Position numbers and translations under genes: made by a program
DNA from: Dasypus novemcinctus
Taxonomy: Eukaryota; Chordata; Mammalia; Cingulata; Dasypodidae
Direction of reading: 5' to 3'
Length of the DNA stretch: 64,000 nt
Assembly: GCF_030445035.2 (NCBI RefSeq)
Contig: NC_080677.1
Coordinates: forward strand, 103,661,513-103,725,512
Notes under the pieces: generated by a model
The model's input: the letters and a program-made list of their open reading frames with translations, nothing else
Database searches by the model: none
What the model was told of the DNA's origin: nothing
Shown: piece by piece, positions 11,530 through 23,800 of the stretch
Position numbering within the stretch: the stretch's first letter is position 1
How the letters are laid out: every line of letters begins with the position of its first letter

Positions 11530-11640
11530 AGATTTGTATTTTAGTCAGCTTTGTATTCTCTTTGTCCAGCAGAGTACCTGAAACAATGGGTTTTCAGCAA
11601 ATACATTCTAAATGAATGCATGAATAACAATATGGATAAA
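11530..11640 (+). mobile_element. L2 LINE 3' end fragment
   Basis: TTTGTATTCTC, then GCAGAGTACCTGAAAC and the terminal AATGAATGCATGAATAA resemble the L2 3' end. Confidence 0.55.
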
Positions 11641-14600
11641 TGAGAAACAAAAGCCTAGTGAAATGGAATGATCATTATTTTTTGAGCAAGAAGAAATAGA
11701 TAAATTGCTGAGCAGTGATTTGATTTTTATTAAGGATTTATAATTCATATTTATATACTGTAGTTAATTATTGCAAAATGTTAGCCCATCAGTACTGGCT
11801 GAAAATATTTAAATCTTCCAGTTAACCAAAATAAGCTGTTAAAACCCATGGTATGGAGTATGAAAACTACTTCAGATTTGAAGCCCAATTCTCCCTAAAT
11901 GATGAACATTTAATCCGGTCTTAGACTGTGCAACTACCAATTCTAGTAAATGGTTCAGAAAAGCCAGTCCTAGGAGAAATAGGGAATTCGTCAAAATACC
12001 CATCCAGGACTCCTTTTGATTGTAAATAGCAGAAATTGAACTGGAAATCATTTACCCAGAGAGTGGAATTTATGTCTTACTTCATCAGCCTAGGATTGGC
12101 AAGACATTAGCAATTGTCACAAATGACTGAGAACAGGGATTTTAAAGCCATCAAGGTAAACTAATTCTCTGCCTTTCCTCTTGGTATTGTTGCTCATATT
12201 CAGGCTTTTTTTTTTTTTTTTTTTTTCTTTTTTAACAGCAAACCAGCTAATTCCCATGTTGGAGAAACATGGTATTAGCAGCTTAGGCTAAAATATTTTC
12301 AGTTTTCCTGTGCAAGAGGCATTGTCCATCATCCTTCGGTCTCTGTTTAAAAAAATCTTGGGGGAATATTTCTATTTGCCTGACTTTGTTCAAGTATCTA
12401 AACGCATAATTAGAGTTCTTGGGTATAGTGATGACAAATTCCTTCTTCACAACAATATGGACATGGTTAGAAGAGGAACAATTTCCCAAAATAGGAAGGG
12501 ACATTCAATAATTAAGCAAATTCATTAGTCTGAACTTAGAAGCTAGGAAATTATTACTATGAAAGAGAAAGAAATTGAACATAGCAGACTCTACAAAATT
12601 CCTAGCAAGCAAAAATTCGCCAAAAAAATGAAAAAGGTTTCTGGGTGTGTGTAATTGTGTGTGTCAAAGAGGGTATGGTGGTTTTATGTCTTATTGGTTA
12701 TGAAAATAATTGTTTTAATATTTTTGTTTTTGTTTTTAAAATAAAATCCAGTAGCTAATGCTTTAGAAATCCATGTGAGAAAGGTGTCATAAGTTTCCTC
12801 TAATAAAAGAATCTTCAAATAACAATGAATGATGAAGAAAGAAGTGATAGGGGAGACAAAAAAAAGACAAAGAAAGAAGACATATATAATCCTTGATATG
12901 CTATAACTCTGAGGATTCTTTCCCTCTTTTTACTTTTTTGGCATTTCTTATATTTTTATAAACCATTCTGTAATCCTCTAAATTAGCCAAGAAACTTGTA
13001 TAACAGTCTACTCTTATTCTATTTACCGAGTGAACAGATGATGATTCAGTGAACGTGGGCCAGATCAGGTGGGCCCAAAAAAACCATGCAAAGCACCCAG
13101 TCACCTATAAACTCATGAGAACTGAAAAAAAAAATTTAGTTTAAGCCACTAAATTTGGAGGTGTTTGTTCCACAAGGTTATTGTGAAACTTGATAATAGA
13201 TAAAAAACAAAGTTTGGTTTTCATTCTTTGCATACTCATGTTTGAATAAAGCGTTTACTGACCCTTAGTGATTTTTAATTCTTAAAGAATAATTTGTGAA
13301 CACAGTATTTTCTTATAGAATGTAAATATGTACAGATATTTTTAAGGAGGCTCCTAGCTCATTCTATTTTTAAATAAATGAAGAATTTGTGATTTTGAGG
13401 TGCTTCTAATTGGTAAAAGTGAGAATAATCCAAAATTTTTACTCCCTCAAGAAAGTTAAGGATTCATATTTCTTGAATGAGTTCATATATTAGAAAATTA
13501 TATTTCATTCAGGTTTGCAAGATATCAAGAGGTTTTGCCAAAGATACACCTATGTATTTTGAGAGTGTTTGAAAAAAATAGATGATTTCATCTGATTATT
13601 TAAGTGCCTACAAGAGAAGTCTTGTGTAAGACACTCTTAAATTTTTTTTAGGATTTTGTTTTGAAAAAATAAACAAATAATTGATATATTATCCTTTATT
13701 CAAGAATGTACATATTTATTTTGAGATTGCTCATTGTTTTTTTTTGGAAGAAAAATAATGAATGAAAGGTCTACGTGTAAAATAAAGTAGTAAGTGAAGG
13801 CAGATGGGATAGGAAAGCTAGAGAAATGCTCATTCTAGAAAGGCTGAAGACAGAAAAGGGACAATAGGCACTTTAATGTCAGTTGCCCTAAGCCCTGGAC
13901 CCTACTTTGAGTCAGTGGTGAATATTACTTTAGGATGCCTAATTTCTTCAAATGGACCTCTAGAGATTTGGGGAAAATCTTAATATAGGAATGTAAGTAT
14001 TCATATATGCCTTGATATGGAGTGTCTCTCATGAGCCTGGGAAGATCATCCGTGTCTATGGAACACATAGCTTTGTGAGTAATATAGATGGAGTAGTAAA
14101 TGAGGAAGAGATAAGCTGCTTGGTTATGCAGGGCAGCAGAATCAATGCTGCTGATTATTAGTGTGGCAGTTGTTGCAGCCAGATTGTTCTCACACACCAG
14201 TTTCTATGTTAGTAAAAAGACCACCATGATTTACAAGGCAGTATAATTTAGCAGAGAGGTCACTAGCCACTGAAATCAAAAGTTTATCTCAGAGTGAATG
14301 GAATATGCATGCAAATTAGATATTAAAATAAAAGAGATTTACAGGGAAAATTCTAAAAGCAGAAGCACTGGGATGCTCCCTTCCAATCCTATCTATTCCA
14401 GCACTTAAATCCAGCCAGAATTATAGTTCTGGAAAATTAGAATTATGCTTATCAAATTTGGGAAGAGCATAAGAAAATTCAGCAGACATTTTTTCTAGGA
14501 TATGCTTACAAGCTTTATACTATTTTTGTGAATTTTTGGAACTCAACTCTTTCTCCCATTGCCACTGATGCTCAGAACTGTAAAGGGACATACTCTAAGG

Positions 14601-15126
14601 AGGTTTAACTGAATTTACATGGTCAAGTTTTAAGTAAAATAGCTGAAAAGAGGGGGTGTTTTGACTAGTTAGAGAAATTCATAAAGCAGAGTTCTTGGTT
14701 TTCACAGTTATCCATACTCTGGTGCAAGGTTGCAAGTAGTATATAATGACAATTCAGACCCCTATGTTCACAAAAATATACCAGTATCCATAACATAATT
14801 GATAAATTGAAATAAACCCATTTTTATTTCCTCAATTTTAGGTTTATATTTTCCTCCTGGTCAGTAGCTTTATAATCATATTGGAAGTGCAGCTTTACAT
14901 AACTTCTCTCCTAAAAGCAGACAGAAGATGGAGTTGTGTATATTTGTTTCAAGCCAGACAGAAGAAATGGATAATGATGTAAAATCAGGCTTGCCCCAAA
15001 AGGCTTGAGAGAATTCTTGGAGTAATGACCTGTGCATCATTTATCCTCAATGGGATCTTCCTTTTGATAGCTTTGAAGAAGGTAGAAATGCCTTTTGGAA
15101 TTAGGCAATTTCTCTCTCCTTTGGCC
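11641..15126. other. Long unique stretch, no gene recognised
   Basis: About 3.5 kb of AT-rich DNA. A near-pure T run occupies 12206-12232. The open frames (12310-12528 plus, 12901-13104 minus, 13925-14197 minus, 14985-15206 minus) match no family I know and lack flanking splice or start context that would make them convincing. Confidence 0.55.
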
Positions 15127-15562
15127 TGTGTGATGGTTTGAAACTGAATGTACCCCCAGAAAAACATGTTCTTAAATTTAATCCATTCCTCTGCACATAG
15201 GCCCAATATAATTAGGACCTTTTGATGAGGCTACTTTATTTAAAGTGTGTCCCACCTCATTCAGGCTGGATCTTAATCCTATTACTGGGGTCATGTATAT
15301 GAGGATGACATTTTAAAAAGAGAGAGAAAGCTGTGGGAGCAAGAAGCTGAAAACAATGAAACCTGGAAGATAAGGAAGACACCAGCAAATGCTGCCATAT
15401 CGTTTACCATGTGACCAAGGATCCCTGGCAGCAGATCTTTAATAAGAAAGGATATCCTTGATTTGGATATTTTCCTGGATTCTAACCTTAAGCAAATAAA
15501 TTCTCATTGTCCAATTTCAACCCATTTCATGGTATTTTCGTACAGTAGCCTAGGAAACTAAA
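15127..15562 (+). mobile_element. 5' LTR of complete MaLR-like element
   Basis: It starts TGTGATGGTTTGAAACTG and ends CTAGGAAACTAAAATAG. The central block holds GGACCTTTTGATGAGG and GGATCTTAATCC. This is the xenarthran LTR type also seen at 6012 and 17029. Confidence 0.85.
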
Positions 15563-17028
15563 ATAGATTTTGGTACTAGGAGAGGGGGTTGCTGCTATTG
15601 TAAATACCAAAAATGTGGAAATGACTTTGAAAGTGAATGATTAGTAGAGGCTGGAAGAACTGTGAGGGACTTAATAGAAAAGTCCTAGATTGTTTTGAAG
15701 GGACTGTACAAATATGGATGCTAAAGATATTTCTGATGAGGTTTTAGAAGAAAATGATGATTGTGTTATTGGAACCTGGAAGAAAAGTGATCGCTGTTTG
15801 TAAAGCAGCAGAGAACTTAGCAAAATTGATTTCTGATGTCAGCTGGAAGGCAGAATTTGAAAGCTTGAATATTTAACTGAGGAGATTTCCAAACTAAAGG
15901 TGGGAAGTGCAACCTGGTTTGTCCTTGCAGATTATAGTAAAATGCTAGAGGAAATGGATAAGCTGAGAACTGAACTCTTTGGCACAAACAAACTAGAAAT
16001 GGGTGGTTTGGAAAACTTTGAATTTCTGGAAAGCAAGTCCCCAGACAACAGTACTGCATTTGAGAATTTGACTGGTGATGAATCTAGTGAGCCATTTCAG
16101 TGAGAGTCTGGCTTGTAGGTACAGTTATCCAGGAAGAATGTGTAGAAAGTCCTGCTGATAGTTTGGACCCTTGCATTCTACATGCAAAACTGATAAGGTA
16201 TTTTTGTGTGTGTGTGTGTGAACTCTATATGAAATGAATCACTGCCAGCCTGGACTAAATTAGTCAGAAAAGGGACAGACTGAAGGTAAAATAATTTCAA
16301 GTATAGGCCATGGAAGCTGAGGTCTGGATTGAAGACATCTTGGGCCTAGAGATCAGACCCACCATGTGTGCAGAGGGGATGAATATGTCCTGGCACTTGG
16401 AGAGGGCAGGTCTTCTGCCCCTGTGTTCAGGAAATGTGCTGCTGCCCCAAGCTTCAGATTACATCAAGCACATTCCCTGGGGATTGGGGAGAGTCTGGCC
16501 ACCACCCCACTCTTTGGAAAGGGTTCAGCCTGTGCCTCAGAGATTGCACAGTCTGGCTGTCACCCCAATACTTAGGGAGTGTAGAGACTTCACCCCAGTG
16601 TGCAGGTAAAGCAAAACTGCTGCACAAGTGCTTGGGAGGGGTGGGGTTGCTGCTCTATCAGGCTGGGAAGACAAAACATCTTTCCATAGATTTCTACTGA
16701 AATCTAATAGAGTATGCCCTGCAGGGTTTTGGAGTCATTTGGGAACCACAGACCCTGTTTTCCTTTCAATTTCAACTTTCTGGAATGGAAATATTTATCC
16801 CATGCCTGTCCCTCCTTTATTTATTGGAAGCGGATAACTTTTCCACTAGGTTTCACAAGCCCACAGATGGAGGGCTCTGCCCTGGTACAGACCTCATTAT
16901 AAGCAATTTTTACAGACTATGTACTTAGCATTATTTCTGAAATGACTTAAGACTTTTGGGATACTGTGACGGAATGAATGTATTTTGCATATGAAAAGAA
17001 CATGTCTTTTGAGTCCAAAGGGTGGAGT
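15563..17028 (+). mobile_element. MaLR-like internal region
   Basis: It opens with the THE1/MST-like TTTGGTACTAGGAGAGGGGG and contains AATACCAAAAATGTGGAAATG, AGAGGCTGGAAGAACTG and GCTGAGAACTGAACTC. It is collinear with 4530-6011. A 67-codon frame (15900-16103) is probably a relic of the MaLR gag-like region; no polymerase is present, as expected for this family. A (GT)n run lies at 16203-16220. The region ends in a purine-rich tract (AAAGGGTGGAG) just before the 3' LTR, as expected for a polypurine tract. Confidence 0.85.
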
Positions 17029-17481
17029 GTGGTGGCTTGAAGCTGTACTTACTCCAGAAATACATGTTTTTAAATCTTATCTACTCCTGTACGTATGGAA
17101 CCATTGTCACCAGGACCTTTTGATAAAGCTACCTGAGTTAAGGTGTATCCCACCTTATTCAGACTGGGTCTTAATCCTGTTACTGGAGTACTTTATAAAG
17201 AATGGAGTTTAGACAAAGAGAGAGAAAGTCAAAGGAGAAAGAAGCTGAAAGCAGCAAAACCCAGGAGAGAAAGGAGGCACCAGCCGATTATGCGGTGTGC
17301 CTTGCCATGTGGCGGAGGAGTCAAAGGTTGCCAACAGCAGGTCTTCAAGAAGAAAGCATAATCTTGGTGATATCTTGATTTGTATATTTTTCTGTACCTA
17401 ACTGTAAGCAAATAAATTTCCATTGTTTAAGCCCAACCCATTTCATGGTATTTGCTTAGAGCAGCCTAGGAAACTAAAGCA
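17029..17481 (+). mobile_element. 3' LTR of complete MaLR-like element
   Basis: It starts TGTGGTGGCTTGAAGCTG and ends CTAGGAAACTAAAGCA. It is clearly diverged from its 5' partner (many differences in the first 180 bases), so the insertion is old. A 5-bp target duplication was not convincingly seen. Confidence 0.85.
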
Positions 17482-17547
17482 GCCTGGCATATAAATTAAT
17501 GCCAGAAAGGAAAGAAAGAAGATTTACCTTTTCTTGATAAAAAGCTA

Positions 17548-18690
17548 AGAAGCCAAATGTCAGGGCAATTAAAAAAAACAGTTTTATTGATGTAAATTTA
17601 TATACATTATATATTTGTTCGATGAGTATTGGTGAATGTTCAGTCACATAACCAACTCCACAATCATGATGTAGAATTCTTTTATCAACCCTAAAATCTC
17701 ATCGCTTGATGAAGACTTCATTTGGACATTTTTCGTAGCCTCATTGTGAGCTTTTAAATTAATAAATCCCTACTGTAAAAGGCAAGCAATTTCTGGTATA
17801 TTGCCTTGGCAGCCTTTAGCAAACTAAAACAGACACTACAGGGTGTGTGTACTGTTATTTCATTGTTGTTTTAATTTGCATTTTACTAATGACTATTTTT
17901 ATGTGCTTATTTTTCACCCATATGTCTCTGTCAAATATTTTGCCTAATTTTTATTGGATTCTATGTCTTATTACTATTAGAGAGTTTTTCATATGTCTTG
18001 AATACAATTCTTTATCATATATACATTTTGCAAATATTTTCTTCCAGTAATGGACTTACTTTTAGTTTCCTTCGCAACATCTTCTTTTTCAGGAGAAGGA
18101 GGATGTTATTTTTGAAATAACTTTAAATTTACACAAGTATGGCAAGGGTAGGCATGAGAGTCCCCATGTAGCCTTTCCCAAGCTTCTCTTAATTCTGACA
18201 TTTACCATAACCATGATAAATTTACTGAATTTAAGATATAACCATTGACCCATCACTGTTAACTAAACTACAGATAATTCGGATTATCCACTAACATACT
18301 TTTCCTATTCCAGGATCCATTTCAGGATACCATATAGCATTTATTCATCAAGACTCCTTAGTCTTTCCCAGTTTGTGATGATGCACATCACCATTTTTTT
18401 TCCATGAAGAGTACTGGTCAGATATTTGTGGAATGCCACTTATTTTGGGTTGTTTGATATTTTCACTTGAATAGATTGTGGTTATCAAAGCAGGGGTACA
18501 TAGTATTAAAAAGACTGATTGTTGGTGAAATTAATTTTGGCTACTAGGTTAAGGTGATGCATGCTAAAATACACCTCTGTATAGTTAATATTTTTTCCTT
18601 ATCTGTTATCTATTAATTTGTATCAAGTCACCAAGACAAACTCATATTCAAGAGGTGAGGAGTAAAGTAACATCACCTTGGAGGGGCTAT
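17548..18690 (-). mobile_element. Old L1 (L1M/L1ME-type) 3' part
   Basis: Reverse-complement L1 3' text is visible in order: TTTTATTGATGTAAATTTA, an AATCATGATGTAGAATTC block, ATTTGCATTTTACTAATGAC, and later GATCCATTTCAGGATACC and GGTTAAGGTGATGCATG. The element is interrupted at 17700-17834 by an LTR tail. It is non-coding. Confidence 0.7.
17700..17834 (+). mobile_element. Isolated LTR 3' tail within L1
   Basis: CATTTGGACATTTTTCGTAG, ATTTCTGGTATATTGCC and AGCAAACTAAAACAGAC form the xenarthran LTR tail. Only about 135 bases are present. Confidence 0.7.
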
Positions 18691-18969
18691 GATCAAAGAA
18701 TTTATAGATGTCTTAAAACCTCCACAGTCATTAATGCTTATTTGAATAGATATATGAGGCTATGCAAATACGTTTCTCAGAAAAGTTTTGAATCATTAAA
18801 TTTTAAAATCTGCGAATATTTCTTGCAGCAGTTATTGCTGTGGTGCTCTAAAGATAATTATCAAACTACTTCATCTATGTTTATAAATTGGATCTGATAT
18901 AATGAGTTATAAGGTTTTTCCATTTCTGTGAAGAGGTTAAATTACATACGTGTGCACATACCATATATA
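18691..18969. other. Unique DNA
   Basis: Nothing recognised. Confidence 0.5.
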
Positions 18970-19960
18970 CACTTTATATTAAATTAAACATGAAATTAAC
19001 ATTTTAGGAGTCTTTGCTAAATGAATAGCCATAGATTTTATAACTTCCAAACTAGGTAAAGGAAAACATGGCAACAAACAAACAAAAGGCAGCTCACTTA
19101 ATAAAAAGAAGGCAACAAAGGATTTAAAAAAGAAAGAATAAACCAAGTATATACAGAAAGCAAAGCATAAGATGCTACAAATATTTCAAATTTATCAATA
19201 ACTATAGTAAACATAAGAGGAACAGACATAGCTAATAAGAAAAAAAACAGAGTGGATTTAAAATATCCAATTTTGTGTTGCTCTTGACAGTCAAAACTAA
19301 ATATATAAAGACACTAAAAATATGAAAGTAACTAAGAGTTAAATAATAAATTTTGACTCAAGAATGCTAAAAGAAAAAATTCAGGAGAAAGTTATAAGGT
19401 TCTAACATTATGCATTAACAACTGGAAAATATATAATGGAAACTGACAGAATTTCAAGGGGAAACTGAAAAACCCACTATCATAATAGGAATTTATTTCA
19501 TATACTTCTCACATATTTAGCTAGAGAATCCAGAAAATGATTAAGGATATAAAACAATTGACTAATATTACTAAAATTCACTTAATGGATTTATATAGAA
19601 CTTTATACAGAAAAGCTAAGTAATACAAATTCTTTTCAAGAAAGAATGGGATACTTATGCTAACTGGCCATGTTCTGGATAAAAAACACAAAACCAAAAC
19701 CAAACAAAAAAGAAAACAGATAAAAACTGCCCTAACAACTTACAAAGAACCTGAGATAAAATAAATCATAGCCTTTGAAAATAATAACATTTAGATATAA
19801 ATGAAGGACAAAACAAAACAAAACAAAAATTTAACACATTTGAATATTAAGGAGAAATAAACTGAAAGGTCAATTAAGAAATCATGATGGAAATTACAAA
19901 ATCCCAAGAAGAAACAAAAATAAATACATTACACTTCAAAATGTGTGACTATAGGTTAAA
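18970..19960 (+). mobile_element. Old L1 ORF2 fragment
   Basis: A-rich sense-strand L1 text (for example GTAAACATAAGAGGAAC, AATATATAAAGACACTAAA, CATAATAGGAATTTATT) fits the endonuclease/early RT part of a strongly decayed ORF2. (AAAAC)n runs lie near 19682-19700 and 19808-19828. No open frame survives. Confidence 0.55.
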
Positions 19961-20269
19961 TGATACTTACAGGACCATGTTAGAATTAAGGATTAAGTGT
20001 TAAAATGCTAAACATTCAAATTTTGAAATGCAGTTAATTTTAATATATGCTCTACTATCAACCTCATAAATGATTTAATTTATTTGATTTTCAAACCTAA
20101 CTTCAAGGCAGATGTGACTAATAATCTCATTTTTCTGGAATCTGAGACATAGTGAGATTACAGAACATGCACAAAGACACACAATTTGATAAATTAAGAT
20201 TGATAGTTTAAACAGGTAGGTAAGTTTCCCAAACCATCCTCCTGGTCACAGATGTTCTTTATATTTTCA
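19961..20269. other. Unique DNA
   Basis: Nothing recognised. Confidence 0.5.
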
Positions 20270-20820
20270 TAAATGTTTTGTTTGTTTCTTTGTTTAACAA
20301 TCAAATAAGATGATATCCTTTCCATACTCAATTTGTTTTATGTTGGTTCCCTTAGCCTAGATTAACAATTAACCTAAATCATTATATTTAGTGACAGCTA
20401 CGAACCTAAAATTTGTAAGTTTGAGAGACCTATATAAAAATCAAGAGAAGGTTTTGAAAACTCTCAATGTGAACAGAATTAGTATGGAGTAAAAATAATT
20501 AATAAATACAAAACATTTATTGAGTTAATAATATGTGGCAGGCACTCTTCTAAACGCCTATATTGTTTCATTTAATCCTCACAAGAACCCTATGCAATGG
20601 GTTCTTAGATGACAAAACATAGGCCTAAGAAGTATAATAACTTAACCCAGGTCTTACATGGCTTATTTGATAGAGTGGATGTTTAAAGATAATATCTTAA
20701 ACATTCTACTGCCTCCTAGTTACCAACAATTCACCAAATGCACTGCATCAATGATTATATATTTCTTTAACTAAAGCATTTATTTAAAAAGTGTATAGTT
20801 AAGTGACGTATTTCTGGGTT
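20270..20820 (+). repeat. Left arm of a ~550-bp inverted duplication
   Basis: The sequence reappears as its reverse complement at 26325-26885. A hand count over about 175 aligned bases (20363-20545 region) gives about 15 mismatches, near 90% identity. It contains a MIR in minus orientation (about 20500-20700) plus non-MIR flanks that are equally conserved between the arms, so this is not two independent MIR insertions. Confidence 0.85.
20500..20700 (-). mobile_element. MIR SINE
   Basis: GTGGCAGGCACTCTTCTAAA, TTTAATCCTCACAAGAACCC, then GGCCTAAGAAG...ATAACTTAACCCAGGTC is the antisense MIR layout. Confidence 0.75.
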
Positions 20821-23800
20821 ATTCCTGTATACCAGTTTTCAGAGAATTGGCATCTTGATTATGTTGAGTTTACAATGTTTAGGAAGAATTGGCATCTTTA
20901 CTTCCAATTCATGAACAAGGTTTGTCTCTCCATTTATTTGCATTATTTTTTATTTCTTTCACCAATGTTTTGTAGTTGTCAGCATTCAAGTTCTGTACAT
21001 GTTTTGTTAGATTTACAACTAAATATTTTTCTTTTTGATGACTGTAATAGTATTCTCCACTTAATTTTGTGGTCTACACATTCTGTGCTAGTTTATAGAA
21101 ATGCAATGGATTTCTGTAGGTTTATCTTATATGCTGTGAGACTGAACTCACTTATTTTAGGATTTTTGTAGATTCATTGGTTTTTTTATGTATACAATTA
21201 TATCATATGCAAATGTTGACAATTTAATTTCTTATTTTCCTATCTGTATGCCTTTTATTTTCTCAATTTAGTGCACTGTTTAGTGCTTCAAGAGCTATGT
21301 TGAATAAGAGTGGTGAGAACTGAAATATTCATCTTGTACATGATTTTAGAGGATCAATGTTTGTCTTATACCATTAAGTATAATGTTATCTGTAAGATTT
21401 TGCAGATGGTCTTTATCAGGTTGAGGAAGTTTCCCTCTATTACCATTTTTCCAAGAGTTTTCAATCATGAACTGTTATTACATTTGTCAAATAATTTTTC
21501 TGCATTAATTTATATGAACATATGATTTTTCTTTTTTACCCTATTAATATGGTAGAACCAGTGTTGCATTCCTGGGATAAACCCAACTGATCCATAGTTT
21601 ATAACTTTTTTTTTATTTTAAAGATTTATTTTTATTTTTATTTATCTCCCCGCTTTGTGGCTTGCTTGCTGTCTGCTCTCTGTGTCCATTCACTGCACGT
21701 TCTTCTGTGTCTGCTCATCTCTCTTTGTTGTGTCCTCTTGCTGTGCCAGCTCTCCACGGGCTCTGGCCATCAGCTCTCTGTGGGCATGGGACAGCTTGCC
21801 TTCACAACAAGAGCCTGGGATGCAAATCGAGGGTCTCCCATATGGTAGATGGGAACCCAATCTATTGAGCCACAGCCACGTCCCTATAATGCTATTTTAT
21901 ATAATCCAGAATTCTATTTGCTAATATGTTGTTAAGTATTTTTGTGCATATATTCATAAGGGGTATTGTTCTGTAGTTTTCTTTCTTTGCATTATCTTTT
22001 TTGATTTTGGTATCAGAGTAACACTACCTACACAAACTGAATTGGGAAGTCTTTCCTCATCTTCTCTTTTCTATAAGAGGTCATGTAAAACTGGTATTAA
22101 TTCTTCCTTAAACAATTGGTGAAACTCTCCAGTAGAACCCTGTAGATCTGAAGATTCCTTTCTTGGGAAAATTTTTAATTATTGCTTCAGTTTCCTTAAT
22201 AGTTATAGTGAAGTTCAAATTATTTCTTTCATTTTTGGTGCATTGTATTAGTTTGCACTTATTGAGGTATTGGTCAATTTTATCTAGGATGTCAAATTTA
22301 TATATATTTTTTCTATATATATTATTTTTAGAGAAGTTGTGAACTTACAAAATAATCATGCAAATATGCAGATTTCTCATACAACACCCTTCCTATATGT
22401 GAAGTTTTTCATAATATCCTTTATTATCCTTTCAATGTCTGTGGGACCTATAGTAATACCCTCTGTTTCATTTCTGATATTGATAATTTGAATTTTGTCC
22501 TGTACTTTCTTTGTCAGTCTTTCCAGATATTTTTCAATTATTTATCTTTTCAAAGAGGTAGCTTTTTGGTTCATTGATATTCTCTATAGATTTTTCATTT
22601 TTACATTTTCACATTTAATTTATTTTTGCTTTTATCTTTATTATTTTCTTATTTCTACTTGCATTGGACATATTTTGCTCCTTGTTTACTAGGTTCTTGA
22701 GATGGGATCTCAGACTATTGAATTGAGACTTTCTTTTATGAAGAAAGTAATTAGCACAATATTTCCCTCTTAGCATTTCCTTAGCTGGGTCTCACAAATT
22801 TTGATATGTTGTATTTTCATTTCATTTAGTTCATTGTATTTTTTATGGTCTTGAGACATACATTTTGACTCCTGGATTATTTATAACTTGTTGACTACTT
22901 TTGAAGTATTAAGAGATTTTCCATTGTAATCGGAGAAGACATTGTACTATTTCATATATTTTAAATTTGTTGAGGTTTGTCTTATATCCTGTGATATCAT
23001 CTTTCTCGGTATATGAAGAAAATAAAAAAAATACATGTATTTTGCTATTATTGGGTGGAATGCTCTATAAATGTTGGTTGTTGAGTTCTTCTTTATCTTT
23101 GCCAAGTTTCTATCTAGTTATTCTATCAGTTGCTGAAAGAAAAGTGTTTAAATCTCTACCAATAATTGTGGCTTTGTCTATTTTCTCAGTTTTATTAGTT
23201 TTTGCTTCATGTATATTGTAGGGCTGTTGTTTGGTGCATATATAATTAAGATATCTATGTCTTCTTGTGGGATTGATCTTTTTATCATTACTTGGTGCCT
23301 GCTAATTTTCTTTGCTCTGAAGTCTACTTTATATATTAATGATACCACTCTTTCTTTTAATTAATGTTTGTGTGATGTGAATTTTTCCATCCTTTTACTT
23401 TTAATCTGCCTGTATTGTCATAATTGAAATGAGTTTCTTGTAGATAAAATATAGTTGGGTCATGCTTTTTAATTTACTATAACAACTCCTACCTTTATTT
23501 GATGTATTTAGGCCAAGCACATTTAATATAATTATTAATATGTTAGGACTTAAATCTGCCATTTACTTTTTTTCTGTCCTGTGTTTTGTTTCTCTGGTTT
23601 CTTTCTCCCTACTTTGATTATTATTTGAATAATTTTTAGAATTCCATCTTGTTTTATCTATAATGCTTTTAAGTGTGTTCTTATTGCAATTTTAGTGGTT
23701 GATCTAGAAATTCTATTATGTATATATGACTTACGACATTCTACTCATGTTGCCATTTTACCAGTTAGAGGAGATGTAGCACTCTAACTCCCCATGTCCC

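Noticed and set aside
12206..12528. Pyrimidine run ending in AACAG followed by a 72-codon plus-strand frame, like a splice acceptor and exon
   Set aside because: The T run is more simply a retroposon or microsatellite tail, and the frame matches nothing I know.
13925..14197. 90-codon minus-strand frame with a fairly protein-like sequence
   Set aside because: No known family, no start or splice context, and no codon or CpG signal; a frame of this length is expected by chance in 64 kb.
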